A stretch of 64,000 bases of DNA. Origin: Flavobacterium sp. 1355. Lineage in GTDB: Bacteria; Bacteroidota; Bacteroidia; Flavobacteriales; Flavobacteriaceae. The stretch is taken from the NCBI RefSeq assembly GCF_017833415.1, contig NZ_JAFICC010000011.1, positions 176,782 through 240,781 of the forward strand, read 5' to 3'. The position numbers were made by a program, and so were the translations under genes. Below the pieces are notes generated by a model. That model saw only the letters and a program-made list of their open reading frames with translations. It made no database searches and was not told where the DNA came from. Positions within the stretch are counted from its first letter, which is position 1. Each line of letters begins with the position of its first letter. Positions 1 to 7,241 of the stretch are shown in pieces.

Positions 1-1363
1 GAACATAAGAGTTCCACAAAGCATTGCTGTCATACAAAAAACTAATGTCACCGGTAATAAAAACATTTTGTTTTCCGCTTCCAACTGCTGCTCCGATTGC
101 CGTAGATGTACTACCATCAATTCCGCTCGTACCTCTGTTGCAAAAAACTTCAATAGAATTATCGATATCTATCAATTGTGCGTATCGAATTGCCGAACTG
201 TTACTAATCTGGAGCTGGCTGTTTTTTGGCAAAGCTTCAATTACTTTTTCAAAAACCTTAAAATCAGAAAACGGAATTTTCTCAAGATATTCTTTTCTTC
301 TTATTTTTCTTAAATCGTAAATAGCTTTTGTTTTAAAAAAATAATCGCTTTCAACATTTGCCGTCTTTAAAAACAAATCTTTGAAGAAATCATTTGGCTT
401 CATTACAAAATGTTGTGTTAAGGCAGAAAAAGTATCGTATGCGCGCAAAGTGTCGATATGCCAGTGATGTTTAGGCTTATACTTTCGCAAAAAAGCTTTA
501 ATTCTTTTAGAAACAATCATGCCGCCAAAAGTGACTAAAATTTCAGGTTGAAAATCCTTAAAATCAACATCTTCAAACGGTGTAATTAAAGTATCAATAC
601 TACCTATAAAATTAGGATTATGTAAGTTTGAAGTGGTTTCTGTAAGCACAACAACTGACGGATCGTTTGCCAGTTTTTCGATTATTTCTTCATCAATTGA
701 ATTGGCTTCATTGACACCAACCATGATTAATTTTCGTGTAGAAGAATTCCAGACCGAAACAAATTCTTCACTGTTTTCTATAGATCTTGTTTCGAAAAAA
801 GGCTCTAAAACTGTAATTTTTGAATTTACAGAAAGCGTTTCAACTGTTTCATACAAAGGTTCTTCAAAAGGAGCATTTATGTGAACCGGGCCTTTTTTTA
901 GGATCGCGGTTTCAATTGCTTTATTGATTTTTAAATCATTTTCTACAGAAGCGTCTTCTGTTAAGTTGGCATTAAAAACAGAATGGTTTTCATATACATT
1001 TTGCTGGCGAATGGTTTGACCGTCGCCTATATCAATCTTGTTCTGAGGGCGATCCGCAGAAATAACAATTAGTGGAATCTGACTATAAAATGCCTCTGCA
1101 ACTGCAGGATAATAATTTAATAAAGCCGATCCGGAAGTGCAGACAATTGCGGTTGGCTGTTTGGTCTGCTGGGCAATTCCTAAGGCAAAAAATGCTGCAC
1201 ATCGCTCATCGGCAATGCTGTAACATTTAAAATTAGGATTTTGTGCAAATCCAATTGTCAAAGGTGCGTTTCTTGATCCGGGAGAAATAATGATATTGGT
1301 AATTCCTTTTGCTAAACAAATTTCTATAATGCTTTGTGCAAGCGGTATTTTGGGGTAAATCAT
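1..1363 (-). CDS. menD: MenD, 2-succinyl-5-enolpyruvyl-6-hydroxy-3-cyclohexene-1-carboxylate synthase (3' end missing)
   Basis: This ThDP- and Mg-dependent enzyme joins isochorismate and 2-oxoglutarate in menaquinone biosynthesis, in the cytoplasm. Reading from an ATG at 1363 gives MIYPKIPLAQ, then SPGSRNAPL at residues 27-35 and ADER with the conserved Glu53 expected to activate ThDP. CTSGSALLNYYPAV and SADRP follow. Near the window edge comes GDISFLYDSNALW, the ThDP/Mg-binding GD...N segment. About 454 codons are present of a family length near 550, so roughly the last 100 residues lie outside the window. The frame stays open throughout. Menaquinone is the usual respiratory quinone of Flavobacteria. 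Confidence 0.95.
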   Translation of the reverse strand, partial: MIYPKIPLAQSIIEICLAKGITNIIISPGSRNAPLTIGFAQNPNFKCYSIADERCAAFFALGIAQQTKQPTAIVCTSGSALLNYYPAVAEAFYSQIPLIVISADRPQNKIDIGDGQTIRQQNVYENHSVFNANLTEDASVENDLKINKAIETAILKKGPVHINAPFEEPLYETVETLSVNSKITVLEPFFETRSIENSEEFVSVWNSSTRKLIMVGVNEANSIDEEIIEKLANDPSVVVLTETTSNLHNPNFIGSIDTLITPFEDVDFKDFQPEILVTFGGMIVSKRIKAFLRKYKPKHHWHIDTLRAYDTFSALTQHFVMKPNDFFKDLFLKTANVESDYFFKTKAIYDLRKIRRKEYLEKIPFSDFKVFEKVIEALPKNSQLQISNSSAIRYAQLIDIDNSIEVFCNRGTSGIDGSTSTAIGAAVGSGKQNVFITGDISFLYDSNALWNSYV

Positions 1364-1488
1364 TCTAATGAAGTATTATTTTTTTTAAAAGAAAATGCGA
1401 AATTTTCTATCTCACAAAGTTACAAACTTCGAAGTTTATTTAACTTATAAAAGCTGATATATTAAGTCAAATTTTAGAAAAATGAGGA

Positions 1489-1496
1489 TATATTTG
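1489..1496 (+). promoter_or_regulatory. Bacteroidetes -7 promoter element
   Basis: TATATTTG fits the TAnnTTTG consensus and lies 33 bases before the ATG of the thioredoxin-fold gene. No convincing -33 TTG was found at 19-21 bases upstream. Confidence 0.5.
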
Positions 1497-1528
1497 TAAA
1501 ACATAATTTTTGTACAAAATAAGTGCGC

Positions 1529-2704
1529 ATGCGATTTATATATTTCTTTTTTCTTTTACTAACCTTTTCAAATGTTAACTCACAGAATCAATTTGTTTCA
1601 GATGATGTATCATATAAAACCGGGTTAGAAGCAGCCAAAGCACAAAACAAACCACTTTTTGTGATGCTTTTTGCCGATTGGTGCCCGCATTGTAATCAAA
1701 TGAAGAAAGATGTTTTTAGTGATCCTTCTGTGATTGATTTTTTGAGAAAAAATTATGTATGCATCTTTAAAAACATAGAAAAAGAAGAAGGAAAAACCCT
1801 TAAGGAGAAATACAATACTAAATCACTGCCGACATTTTTATTTTTGGATTCTGAAGAAACACTTCTGTATGTCTTGAAGGGTGAAATGACCAAAACAGAT
1901 TTTATGACTGAAGCCGGTTATGCATTAAAACCTACTATGCAATTGCCTTATTTAGAAAAAGAATTTTTGTCTGACCCCGGAAACTCTGCAAAATTCTTTG
2001 CTTACCTTAACACTTTAAAAAAAGGAAAAGACAGAACCGATCTTTCTCATGTAACGCATCTTTATCTAAATACGCAATCTGATACGCAATTATTGAGTGA
2101 AACTAACTGGCGTGCTATTGCAAATGGCGTAACCGACATTAATTCCAGAGAATTTCAATTTGTTTTAAAACATCAGAAAGAGTTTGCTGCTGTGGCTTCG
2201 CAAAATCGTATTGACCGAAAAATTGAAAGCATCGTCAATGAATTATTGCGGCCGCTTGTTGATAATTTAGACACTGTAAATTACTATAAACAAAGAGAAA
2301 TTGCAAAATCTATCCGTTTGCAAAAAACAGATTCTCTGGTTTTTAAATTTGATCTGACTTTGGCTGAGAGAACAGAAAAATGGCAGTTTTATAAAAAAGT
2401 AACTATAGAAGACACTCAAAAACTGGTTTGGAATGATGCGAGTTTTTTAAAAGATATTGGTCAGACTTATTTAAAACATATTAAGGATACTGAAAGCTTA
2501 AAAAAATCAATTTCATGGGTAAAACATTCCCTGGAGTTAAATGATTCTTATGATGGAAATTTACTTGTCGCAAGGCTTTACAAGAAAATAAATGACAAAA
2601 AATCTGCTTTGAAATATACGAAAGATGCTATAGCGATCGGAAAACAAATGACCTGGAATACGAAAGATGCCGATGCTTTATTAACTGAATTAAATACTAA
2701 ATAA
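1529..2704 (+). CDS. Secreted thioredoxin-fold protein
   Basis: A signal peptide (MRFIYFFFLLLTFSNVNS) precedes a thioredoxin domain with the motif ADWCPHCNQM, Cys52 and Cys55 from this start, and SLPTFLFL carrying the cis-proline. The CPHC active site suggests a periplasmic thiol reductase or isomerase that keeps exported or c-type cytochrome precursors reduced. The exact partner is not visible. About 250 residues after the domain are alpha-helical and of unknown function. I chose the ATG at 1529 over a GTG six bases upstream because it gives a cleaner signal peptide and fits the promoter position. Confidence 0.85.
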   Translation: MRFIYFFFLLLTFSNVNSQNQFVSDDVSYKTGLEAAKAQNKPLFVMLFADWCPHCNQMKKDVFSDPSVIDFLRKNYVCIFKNIEKEEGKTLKEKYNTKSLPTFLFLDSEETLLYVLKGEMTKTDFMTEAGYALKPTMQLPYLEKEFLSDPGNSAKFFAYLNTLKKGKDRTDLSHVTHLYLNTQSDTQLLSETNWRAIANGVTDINSREFQFVLKHQKEFAAVASQNRIDRKIESIVNELLRPLVDNLDTVNYYKQREIAKSIRLQKTDSLVFKFDLTLAERTEKWQFYKKVTIEDTQKLVWNDASFLKDIGQTYLKHIKDTESLKKSISWVKHSLELNDSYDGNLLVARLYKKINDKKSALKYTKDAIAIGKQMTWNTKDADALLTELNTK

Positions 2705-2778
2705 TATCATAAACACTTATTCAGGAATTATTTGATTTTTTAAAAAAATTCATGAATTTGTACTAAAAAATAAAAAAC

Positions 2779-3276
2779 ATGAATCTAATACTTAGACCGG
2801 CAACTACAAACGATCTGCAAAAAATATTGGAAATTGTAAATCATTCGATTTTGCACACTACTGCCAATTATAGTTATGATGTTCAGACTTTGGAGGTTCA
2901 GACAAAATGGTTTGAAGACAAAAAAGCCAAAAACTTACCCATTGTGGTAGCTGAATTAGAGGGTGACGTTGTGGGTTTTGGAAGCTACGGTCAGTTTCGT
3001 GAAAAAATTGGTTATCAATATACTGTCGAGCATTCTGTTTATGTGGTCGATCATGTTATCGGAAAAGGGATTGGATCTAAGCTGCTGGCAGAATTAATTC
3101 GCCTGGCAAAAGAACAGGGCTACCATGTCATGATTGGTGCAATCGACGCTGACAATGCCGGAAGTATCGCTTTTCATGAAAAATTTGGTTTTGTTGCAAC
3201 GGGAACAATTCGTGAGGTAGGTTATAAATTTAATCATTGGCTTGATCTCGTTTTTATGCAGCTTATTTTGAAATAA
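2779..3276 (+). CDS. GNAT family N-acetyltransferase, phosphinothricin acetyltransferase-like
   Basis: This 165-residue protein has the GNAT fold. The acetyl-CoA pyrophosphate loop is visible as GKGIGSKLL at about residue 95, followed by the C-terminal pattern NAGSIAFHEKFGFVATGT. The sequence order (RPATTNDL at the N-terminus, the VYV strand, then GKGIGSKL, then FNHWLDLVFMQ) matches the Pat/MddA branch, which acetylates phosphinothricin, methionine sulfone or related amino acids. Substrate choice within that branch cannot be told from sequence. It is cytoplasmic and single-gene, and ends before a strong bidirectional hairpin. Confidence 0.85.
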   Translation: MNLILRPATTNDLQKILEIVNHSILHTTANYSYDVQTLEVQTKWFEDKKAKNLPIVVAELEGDVVGFGSYGQFREKIGYQYTVEHSVYVVDHVIGKGIGSKLLAELIRLAKEQGYHVMIGAIDADNAGSIAFHEKFGFVATGTIREVGYKFNHWLDLVFMQLILK

Positions 3277-3390
3277 TTTTTTTTTACTTCAAAAAATAAA
3301 GTTTTACGTAAAGTAACTAAGGTTTTTATTCCTGATAAAAAGCATAAATAAAACCTTTGCCCCTATGCAGCTTTGCCCCCTTTGAACCTT

Positions 3391-3436
3391 AAAAAAAAAG
3401 GCACAAATTTGAATTTCAAATTTGTGCCTTTTTTTG
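3391..3436. terminator. Bidirectional terminator between GNAT and glutathione peroxidase genes
   Basis: A 13-bp stem begins with GGCACAAATTTGA and closes on a 3-base loop. It is flanked by an A-run on the left and a T-run on the right, so it can stop both convergent transcripts. Confidence 0.9.
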
Positions 3437-3451
3437 ATTAGAAAATTATAA

Positions 3452-4039
3452 TTAGCTTTTTATCCAATTAATAACTTCGGGATCTGTTGGTAAAGTTTTT
3501 GGCTTGATTACTTTTACCAGTTCGCCTTTTTCGTTGATCAGGTATTTTTGAAAATTCCATTCAACTTCAGAGTCCTGTAAACCATTTTTAGATTTTTGAG
3601 TCAGGAATTTATAAACTTCACACATGTCATCGCCTTTTACCGAAACTTTGTCCATCATTGGAAAAGTAACTCCGTAGTTTTGCTGGCAAAAAGCACCAAT
3701 TTCTTCATTTGTACCCGGTTCTTGTGAAGCAAAATTGTTTGCAGGAAAACCTACAATCACAAAACCTTTATCCTTATATTCTTTGTAAATAGCTTCAAGA
3801 TCTTTGTATTGCGGTGTTAATCCGCATTTTGATGCTGTATTTACAATCATTACTTTTTTACCTTTCAAAGAAGCAAAATCAAAAGGATTTCCAGATAAAT
3901 CTTCTACTTTGTATTGGTATATAGTTTCTTTTGCCATAACCTTGTCCGTTTTAGGAGTTTTTGTTTTATTGGTTTGTGCCTGATTTTGGCAGCTAAATAA
4001 AAATAGTACGCCGTAAGCCAGAAATAATATTTTTTTCAT
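3452..4039 (-). CDS. Glutathione peroxidase family lipoprotein
   Basis: This thiol peroxidase probably detoxifies hydrogen peroxide or lipid hydroperoxides at the envelope. The first 17 residues end in LFSC, a lipobox with Cys17, so the mature protein should be lipid-anchored. The GPx tetrad is present: Cys72 in NTASKCGLT (cysteine, not selenocysteine), Gln106 in FPANNFASQEPG, and Trp161-Asn162 in WNFQKYLI. Length (195) is normal for a GPx with a leader. Bacterial Cys-GPx enzymes usually take electrons from thioredoxin rather than glutathione. It is transcribed alone and ends at the shared hairpin downstream. Confidence 0.92.
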   Translation of the reverse strand: MKKILFLAYGVLFLFSCQNQAQTNKTKTPKTDKVMAKETIYQYKVEDLSGNPFDFASLKGKKVMIVNTASKCGLTPQYKDLEAIYKEYKDKGFVIVGFPANNFASQEPGTNEEIGAFCQQNYGVTFPMMDKVSVKGDDMCEVYKFLTQKSKNGLQDSEVEWNFQKYLINEKGELVKVIKPKTLPTDPEVINWIKS

Positions 4040-4118
4040 CGTTTTAATTTTTTATAAATTTAATCAAAAACATTTTTGCAAAAAGCTTTTAGAGGGCTTT
4101 ATTTTATTAAACATAAGT

Positions 4119-4162
4119 TAAATAAAAAAACGAAGCCTAACGTTAATCAGACGTTAGGCTTC
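4119..4162 (-). terminator. Leftward intrinsic terminator in the gap
   Basis: A 12-bp perfect stem (GAAGCCTAACGT, loop of 7) is followed, on the minus strand, by a T-rich run. It implies a minus-strand transcript arriving from above 4162, although no clear gene lies there. Confidence 0.75.
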
Positions 4163-4185
4163 TCCCCATACAAACAAATCAAACC

Positions 4186-4284
4186 ATGAAATTTGAACTT
4201 TACAAGCAATTGCTGCTTTTGGACTTTAGGGAGTTCCGGATGCAAAATATTCTGGCATTTTGCGGACTCGTTTTTTTATTTTAA
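4186..4284 (+). CDS. Possible 32-residue peptide flanked by hairpins
   Basis: An ATG opens a 32-codon frame (begins MKFELYKQLLLL, ends AFCGLVFLF) with a hydrophobic C-terminus. A stem of 7 bp (GCAAAAT/ATTTTGC, 4242-4263) within it is followed by a T-run at 4271-4277, which looks like a forward terminator. The frame may therefore be chance coding inside a short non-coding RNA. I recognise no homologue. Confidence 0.25.
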   Translation: MKFELYKQLLLLDFREFRMQNILAFCGLVFLF

Positions 4285-4500
4285 TTCGTCTCAGGCAATT
4301 ATAACTAAACCAATTAACTGAAACGGTGACTTTTATTAATTCCATTCAACTGAAATTTATTTATCAATAAAATCAGGCACCATCGGAGTATATATTATCT
4401 TCTAACCAATTCATTTCGTTGTGCATGTATGTGGTAACTATCTCAAAAATTATTTTGTTAACGGATAAGAAACCTTTAATCGGTGCCGGATTTTAAGAAG

Positions 4501-4614
4501 TCAATAGTTCAACCGCTTAGCCATAAGAGCGAACTGTACAGCTTCTTTATGTTTTTTTTCTTTATTATAGCTGATGCCCCGGTTATGATGAAAATTGTTA
4601 TAATGTTCAACCAT
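4501..4614 (-). CDS. Possible 37-residue ORF, gene remnant or small protein
   Basis: The frame reads MVEHYNNFHHNRG and then EKKHKEAVQFALMAKRL before a TGA. The second half resembles one helix pair of a TPR repeat. Further downstream, in another frame, a stretch ending in NEMNWLEDNIYSDGA also looks protein-like. Together they could be debris of a decayed gene, but the evidence is only compositional. Confidence 0.2.
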   Translation of the reverse strand: MVEHYNNFHHNRGISYNKEKKHKEAVQFALMAKRLNY

Positions 4615-4857
4615 TATATCTTGATAATTTTATATCGGTGTTTACAATAATAAATTTAAGATTCGGTAAAACGATAAAAACTAATTTTCGGTTGGAAGTC
4701 CGAAGGCATCAACTTTTTAAACTTATGAACTTTTTAATTCGTAAATTAATTGGTTGATTAAGCTGTTTTTCATTTTTGATTTCCTTCGGCATAACAGCGA
4801 CTCAACTACATATTTATTAAGATTTAGTTACTTTACATTTTGTATTTAAATCAAATT

Positions 4858-5031
4858 CTATAAAATCTTAAAACTAGCTATACTTTCAAGCTTTTCTTCT
4901 ACAGAAATTTTAATCTGCTTTGATTCTGTTTGCTCATGCCTTTTCTGAAAATCATTTTTATTAAAATTTATTAATGCCAAAACATTTGTCAGTGCTACGA
5001 TTAATATTTTTAAAACATTTATTTTCTGCAT
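4858..5031 (-). CDS. Hypothetical 57-residue protein with one hydrophobic segment
   Basis: From an ATG at 5031 the frame begins MQKINVLKILIVALTNVLAL, a plausible membrane anchor or signal, and ends with a charged tail (KRHEQTESKQIKISVEEK). A GTG at 5079 would add 16 basic residues. I recognise no family. It could be the source of the minus-strand transcript that the hairpin at 4119-4162 would stop, but no clear promoter was found. Confidence 0.35.
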   Translation of the reverse strand: MQKINVLKILIVALTNVLALINFNKNDFQKRHEQTESKQIKISVEEKLESIASFKIL

Positions 5032-5360
5032 GATTTTTCTTGTTTTTTCGAATTGTCTTCTTTTTTTATCAAACCTCACAAATACGATTCATTTCTATCA
5101 GCTAAAAAATTTTGTAAGAGTTTATAATCACATTGCTATTAACTTTTTTAAGATTAATATTATAATAGCATTTACGTAAAAGGTTTCCTTTTGGTTTTAA
5201 AAAAAGCAAAAAAAAATATATTTTTTTTAAATCTCTTATTTTACTAAGGCTAAGACTATTAAAAAAAAATGTTTTTAATACAAAAAATCAATTATCTTTA
5301 TCTCTAACTAATAAAATATGCTATAAAAAAATTTTTGTTTAAGCTTAAAAAAACCAATCT

Positions 5361-5891
5361 ATGAGTCAAGAAGAATTATTAGAATTAATTAACAAAAAGG
5401 ACGAAAGAGCTTTTACACATTTGTACGATATGTACTCTAAAAGTCTATTTTCAGTCATAAATGTTTTAATCAAAAACCGGGAAGAAGCCGAAGATGTCCT
5501 GCAGGAAGTTTTTGTCAAAATCTGGAAAAATATCGACTCTTATAATGAAAGTAAAGGTCGATTTTATACGTGGATCCTTAACATAGCAAGGAATACGTCA
5601 ATTGACAAGCTGAGATCGAAAAATTTTAATAATAGCCAAAAAAACCTTAACTCAGATAATTTCGTAAATCTGTTAGATGACAGTAATAAATTAATGAACA
5701 GAATTGATTCTATTGGTATACAGGAATTTGTAAAAAAACTGAAGCCAAAATGTATTGAGATCATCGATTTATTATTTTTCAAAGGATATACCCAACAAGA
5801 AGCTTCAGAAGAATTGGCAATGCCACTGGGAACTATCAAAACACAAAACAGAAATTGTATTAATGATTTACGTAATTACTTAAAAATATAA
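5361..5891 (+). CDS. ECF-type RNA polymerase sigma factor
   Basis: This 176-residue sigma-70 family protein has only regions 2 and 4. Region 2 includes AEDVLQEVFVKIWKNIDSY (core binding and -10 melting) and the following WILNIARNTSIDKLR. Region 4 is the helix-turn-helix GYTQQEASEELAMPLGTIKTQ with a terminal NDLRNYL. Its stop codon overlaps the ATG of the next gene by one base (TAATG), so the two are translationally coupled. The downstream anti-sigma has an RskA-type C-terminal domain, which places this factor near the SigK/RskA group. Its regulon cannot be inferred here. Confidence 0.93.
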   Translation: MSQEELLELINKKDERAFTHLYDMYSKSLFSVINVLIKNREEAEDVLQEVFVKIWKNIDSYNESKGRFYTWILNIARNTSIDKLRSKNFNNSQKNLNSDNFVNLLDDSNKLMNRIDSIGIQEFVKKLKPKCIEIIDLLFFKGYTQQEASEELAMPLGTIKTQNRNCINDLRNYLKI

Positions 5892-6679
5892 TGGAAGCAC
5901 AAGAATATATAGAATCAGGAATTCTGGAGTTATACGTTTACGGTTTATTAACCGAAAAAGAGAATCTGGAAATAGCTGAACTGGCAAAAAATAATCCTGA
6001 GGTAGATCAGGAAATTATCTCAATTGAAAAAGCTATTGTGGCTTTGTCATCGAGTTTCTCTCCTTTTCACTCTGTGGCGAATTTCGAAAAGATAAAGGCC
6101 CGTCTGGAGCTTAAACATGGCAAGGTTGTCGAAATGAAACCAGCTTCAAACTGGTCTCAATATGTTGGCTGGGCAGCTGCAGTTCTGTTCCTTTTAGGAC
6201 TTGGTTACCAGACTTTGGAATTAACTAAAACAAAAGATGCAATTTCTACTGTTGGTACAGAGAAAAATAAGATAGAGAGAGAATTTGCATATCTAAATCA
6301 GCAAAACAAAGAAGCCGAAAAAAGTTTAGCGATTGTAAGAGATATTAAAAACACAGGCGTTACACTTGGCGGTCAGGCAGTTTCTCCGACATCATTTGCA
6401 AAAGTGTACTGGAATAAAGAAACTAAAACTACTTATATTGATGCTGCAGGTTTACCAAAACCTCCAAAAGGAATGGTTTACCAGGTTTGGGCATTAAAAT
6501 TAAGTCCGGTATTGACACCTACAAGTATTGGTTTATTAAGCGATTTTGAAGGAAATTCTAAAAAAATATTTGCTGTTGACCGTACTAACGAAGCTGAAGC
6601 TTTTGGAATTACTCTCGAGCCGGCCGGTGGAAGTTTAACTCCGACTATGACACAATTATATACTTTAGGAAAAGTATAA
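5891..6679 (+). CDS. RskA-type anti-sigma factor
   Basis: A 262-residue single-pass membrane protein. The cytoplasmic N-terminal about 85 residues (including YIESGILELYVYGLLTEKE) should bind the sigma factor encoded just upstream. One transmembrane segment spans about residues 91-107 (YVGWAAAVLFLLGLGY), followed by a short coiled region. The extracytoplasmic domain with PKGMVYQVWALKL and FGITLEPAGGS is typical of the RskA C-terminal family. Overlapping stop/start with the sigma gene supports a sigma/anti-sigma pair released by an envelope signal, probably by regulated proteolysis. A hairpin terminator follows. Confidence 0.9.
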   Translation: MEAQEYIESGILELYVYGLLTEKENLEIAELAKNNPEVDQEIISIEKAIVALSSSFSPFHSVANFEKIKARLELKHGKVVEMKPASNWSQYVGWAAAVLFLLGLGYQTLELTKTKDAISTVGTEKNKIEREFAYLNQQNKEAEKSLAIVRDIKNTGVTLGGQAVSPTSFAKVYWNKETKTTYIDAAGLPKPPKGMVYQVWALKLSPVLTPTSIGLLSDFEGNSKKIFAVDRTNEAEAFGITLEPAGGSLTPTMTQLYTLGKV

Positions 6680-6716
6680 AGGAAAGTCTAAAATTAAGGG
6701 CTGCATAAAACATCAG

Positions 6717-6746
6717 GCGTATATTAATTTTAATATGCGCTTTTTT
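6717..6746 (+). terminator. Terminator of the sigma/anti-sigma operon
   Basis: A 10-bp stem (GCGTATATTA with one G-T pair), 4-base loop and a run of six T follow the anti-sigma stop by about 40 bases. Confidence 0.75.
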
Positions 6747-6783
6747 ATTATTTTTATAATACACCAATCATCAACATCACACT

Positions 6784-7170
6784 ATGAACGGAATTTTACT
6801 TCTGAGAATCGCTGTAGCTCTAATCCTTCTTACTCATTCTGTTTTCGGAATGTTTAATAATGGTATAAATGATTTTGGCAATTTGTATTTGAATCAAATT
6901 GGGTTTGCTCCTTTTGGAGTTTTTCTGGCATGGTCAATAAAAATTTCCCATGTTGTGGCAGCACTATTGTTGCTTTTTAATACATATATCAAGCCTGCAG
7001 GATTCGTGACTATATTCATACTTGTAATGGGAATAATCCTGGTTCATTTTCAGGAAGGATGGTTTGTTGTTGGCGGGGGAAGAAATGGTGTTGAATATAA
7101 TTTTTTATTGATTATAGTTCTATTAGTTATAATGTATCCGAATGGATTTAAGAAAATACAGCCACATTAA
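6784..7170 (+). CDS. DoxX family integral membrane protein
   Basis: This 128-residue protein has four predicted transmembrane segments. Conserved DoxX features are the N-terminal LLLRIAVALILLTHSVFGM, the GFAPFGVFLAWSIKISHVVAALLLL segment and the C-terminal GGGRNGVEYNFLLIIVLLVIM, in which the G-x-E-Y/F-x-F pattern is typical. DoxX relatives take part in thiosulfate or thiol-redox processes at the membrane, but the role of small stand-alone members like this is not established. It has its own gap upstream and a strong terminator downstream. Confidence 0.85.
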   Translation: MNGILLLRIAVALILLTHSVFGMFNNGINDFGNLYLNQIGFAPFGVFLAWSIKISHVVAALLLLFNTYIKPAGFVTIFILVMGIILVHFQEGWFVVGGGRNGVEYNFLLIIVLLVIMYPNGFKKIQPH

Positions 7171-7190
7171 TACAATTTAAAAGTATATTT

Positions 7191-7232
7191 CAAAGAAAAA
7201 AGGTTCAACTTTAGCTGAACCTTTTTTCTTTG
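7191..7232. terminator. Bidirectional terminator between DoxX and ccsBA
   Basis: A 17-bp perfect inverted repeat (arm CAAAGAAAAAAGGTTCA, loop of 8) with A and T tracts inside the stem serves both convergent genes. Confidence 0.9.
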
Positions 7233-7241
7233 AATTAATTT

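Larger units (their letters stand above)
4040..5360. other. 1.3 kb gene-poor gap with hairpins and short ORFs
   Basis: No recognisable gene lies between the glutathione peroxidase and the first ECF sigma factor. Contents I can see: a strong terminator hairpin pointing left (4132-4162), a 32-codon forward ORF containing a second hairpin, short reverse ORFs including a 37-residue one (4501-4614), and a 57-residue reverse ORF with a hydrophobic segment (4858-5031). Base composition is very AT-rich after about 5050. No tRNA, tmRNA or RNase P signature was found. Confidence 0.7.

Noticed and set aside
633..884. Forward 83-codon frame in the first kilobase
   Set aside because: It lies antisense to menD, whose frame shows all MenD motifs.
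1523..1528. GTG start for the thioredoxin-fold protein
   Set aside because: The ATG six bases downstream gives a better signal peptide.
4685..4715. GGAAGTCCG as part of an RNase P RNA
   Set aside because: The region is too AT-rich and the second conserved helix is missing.
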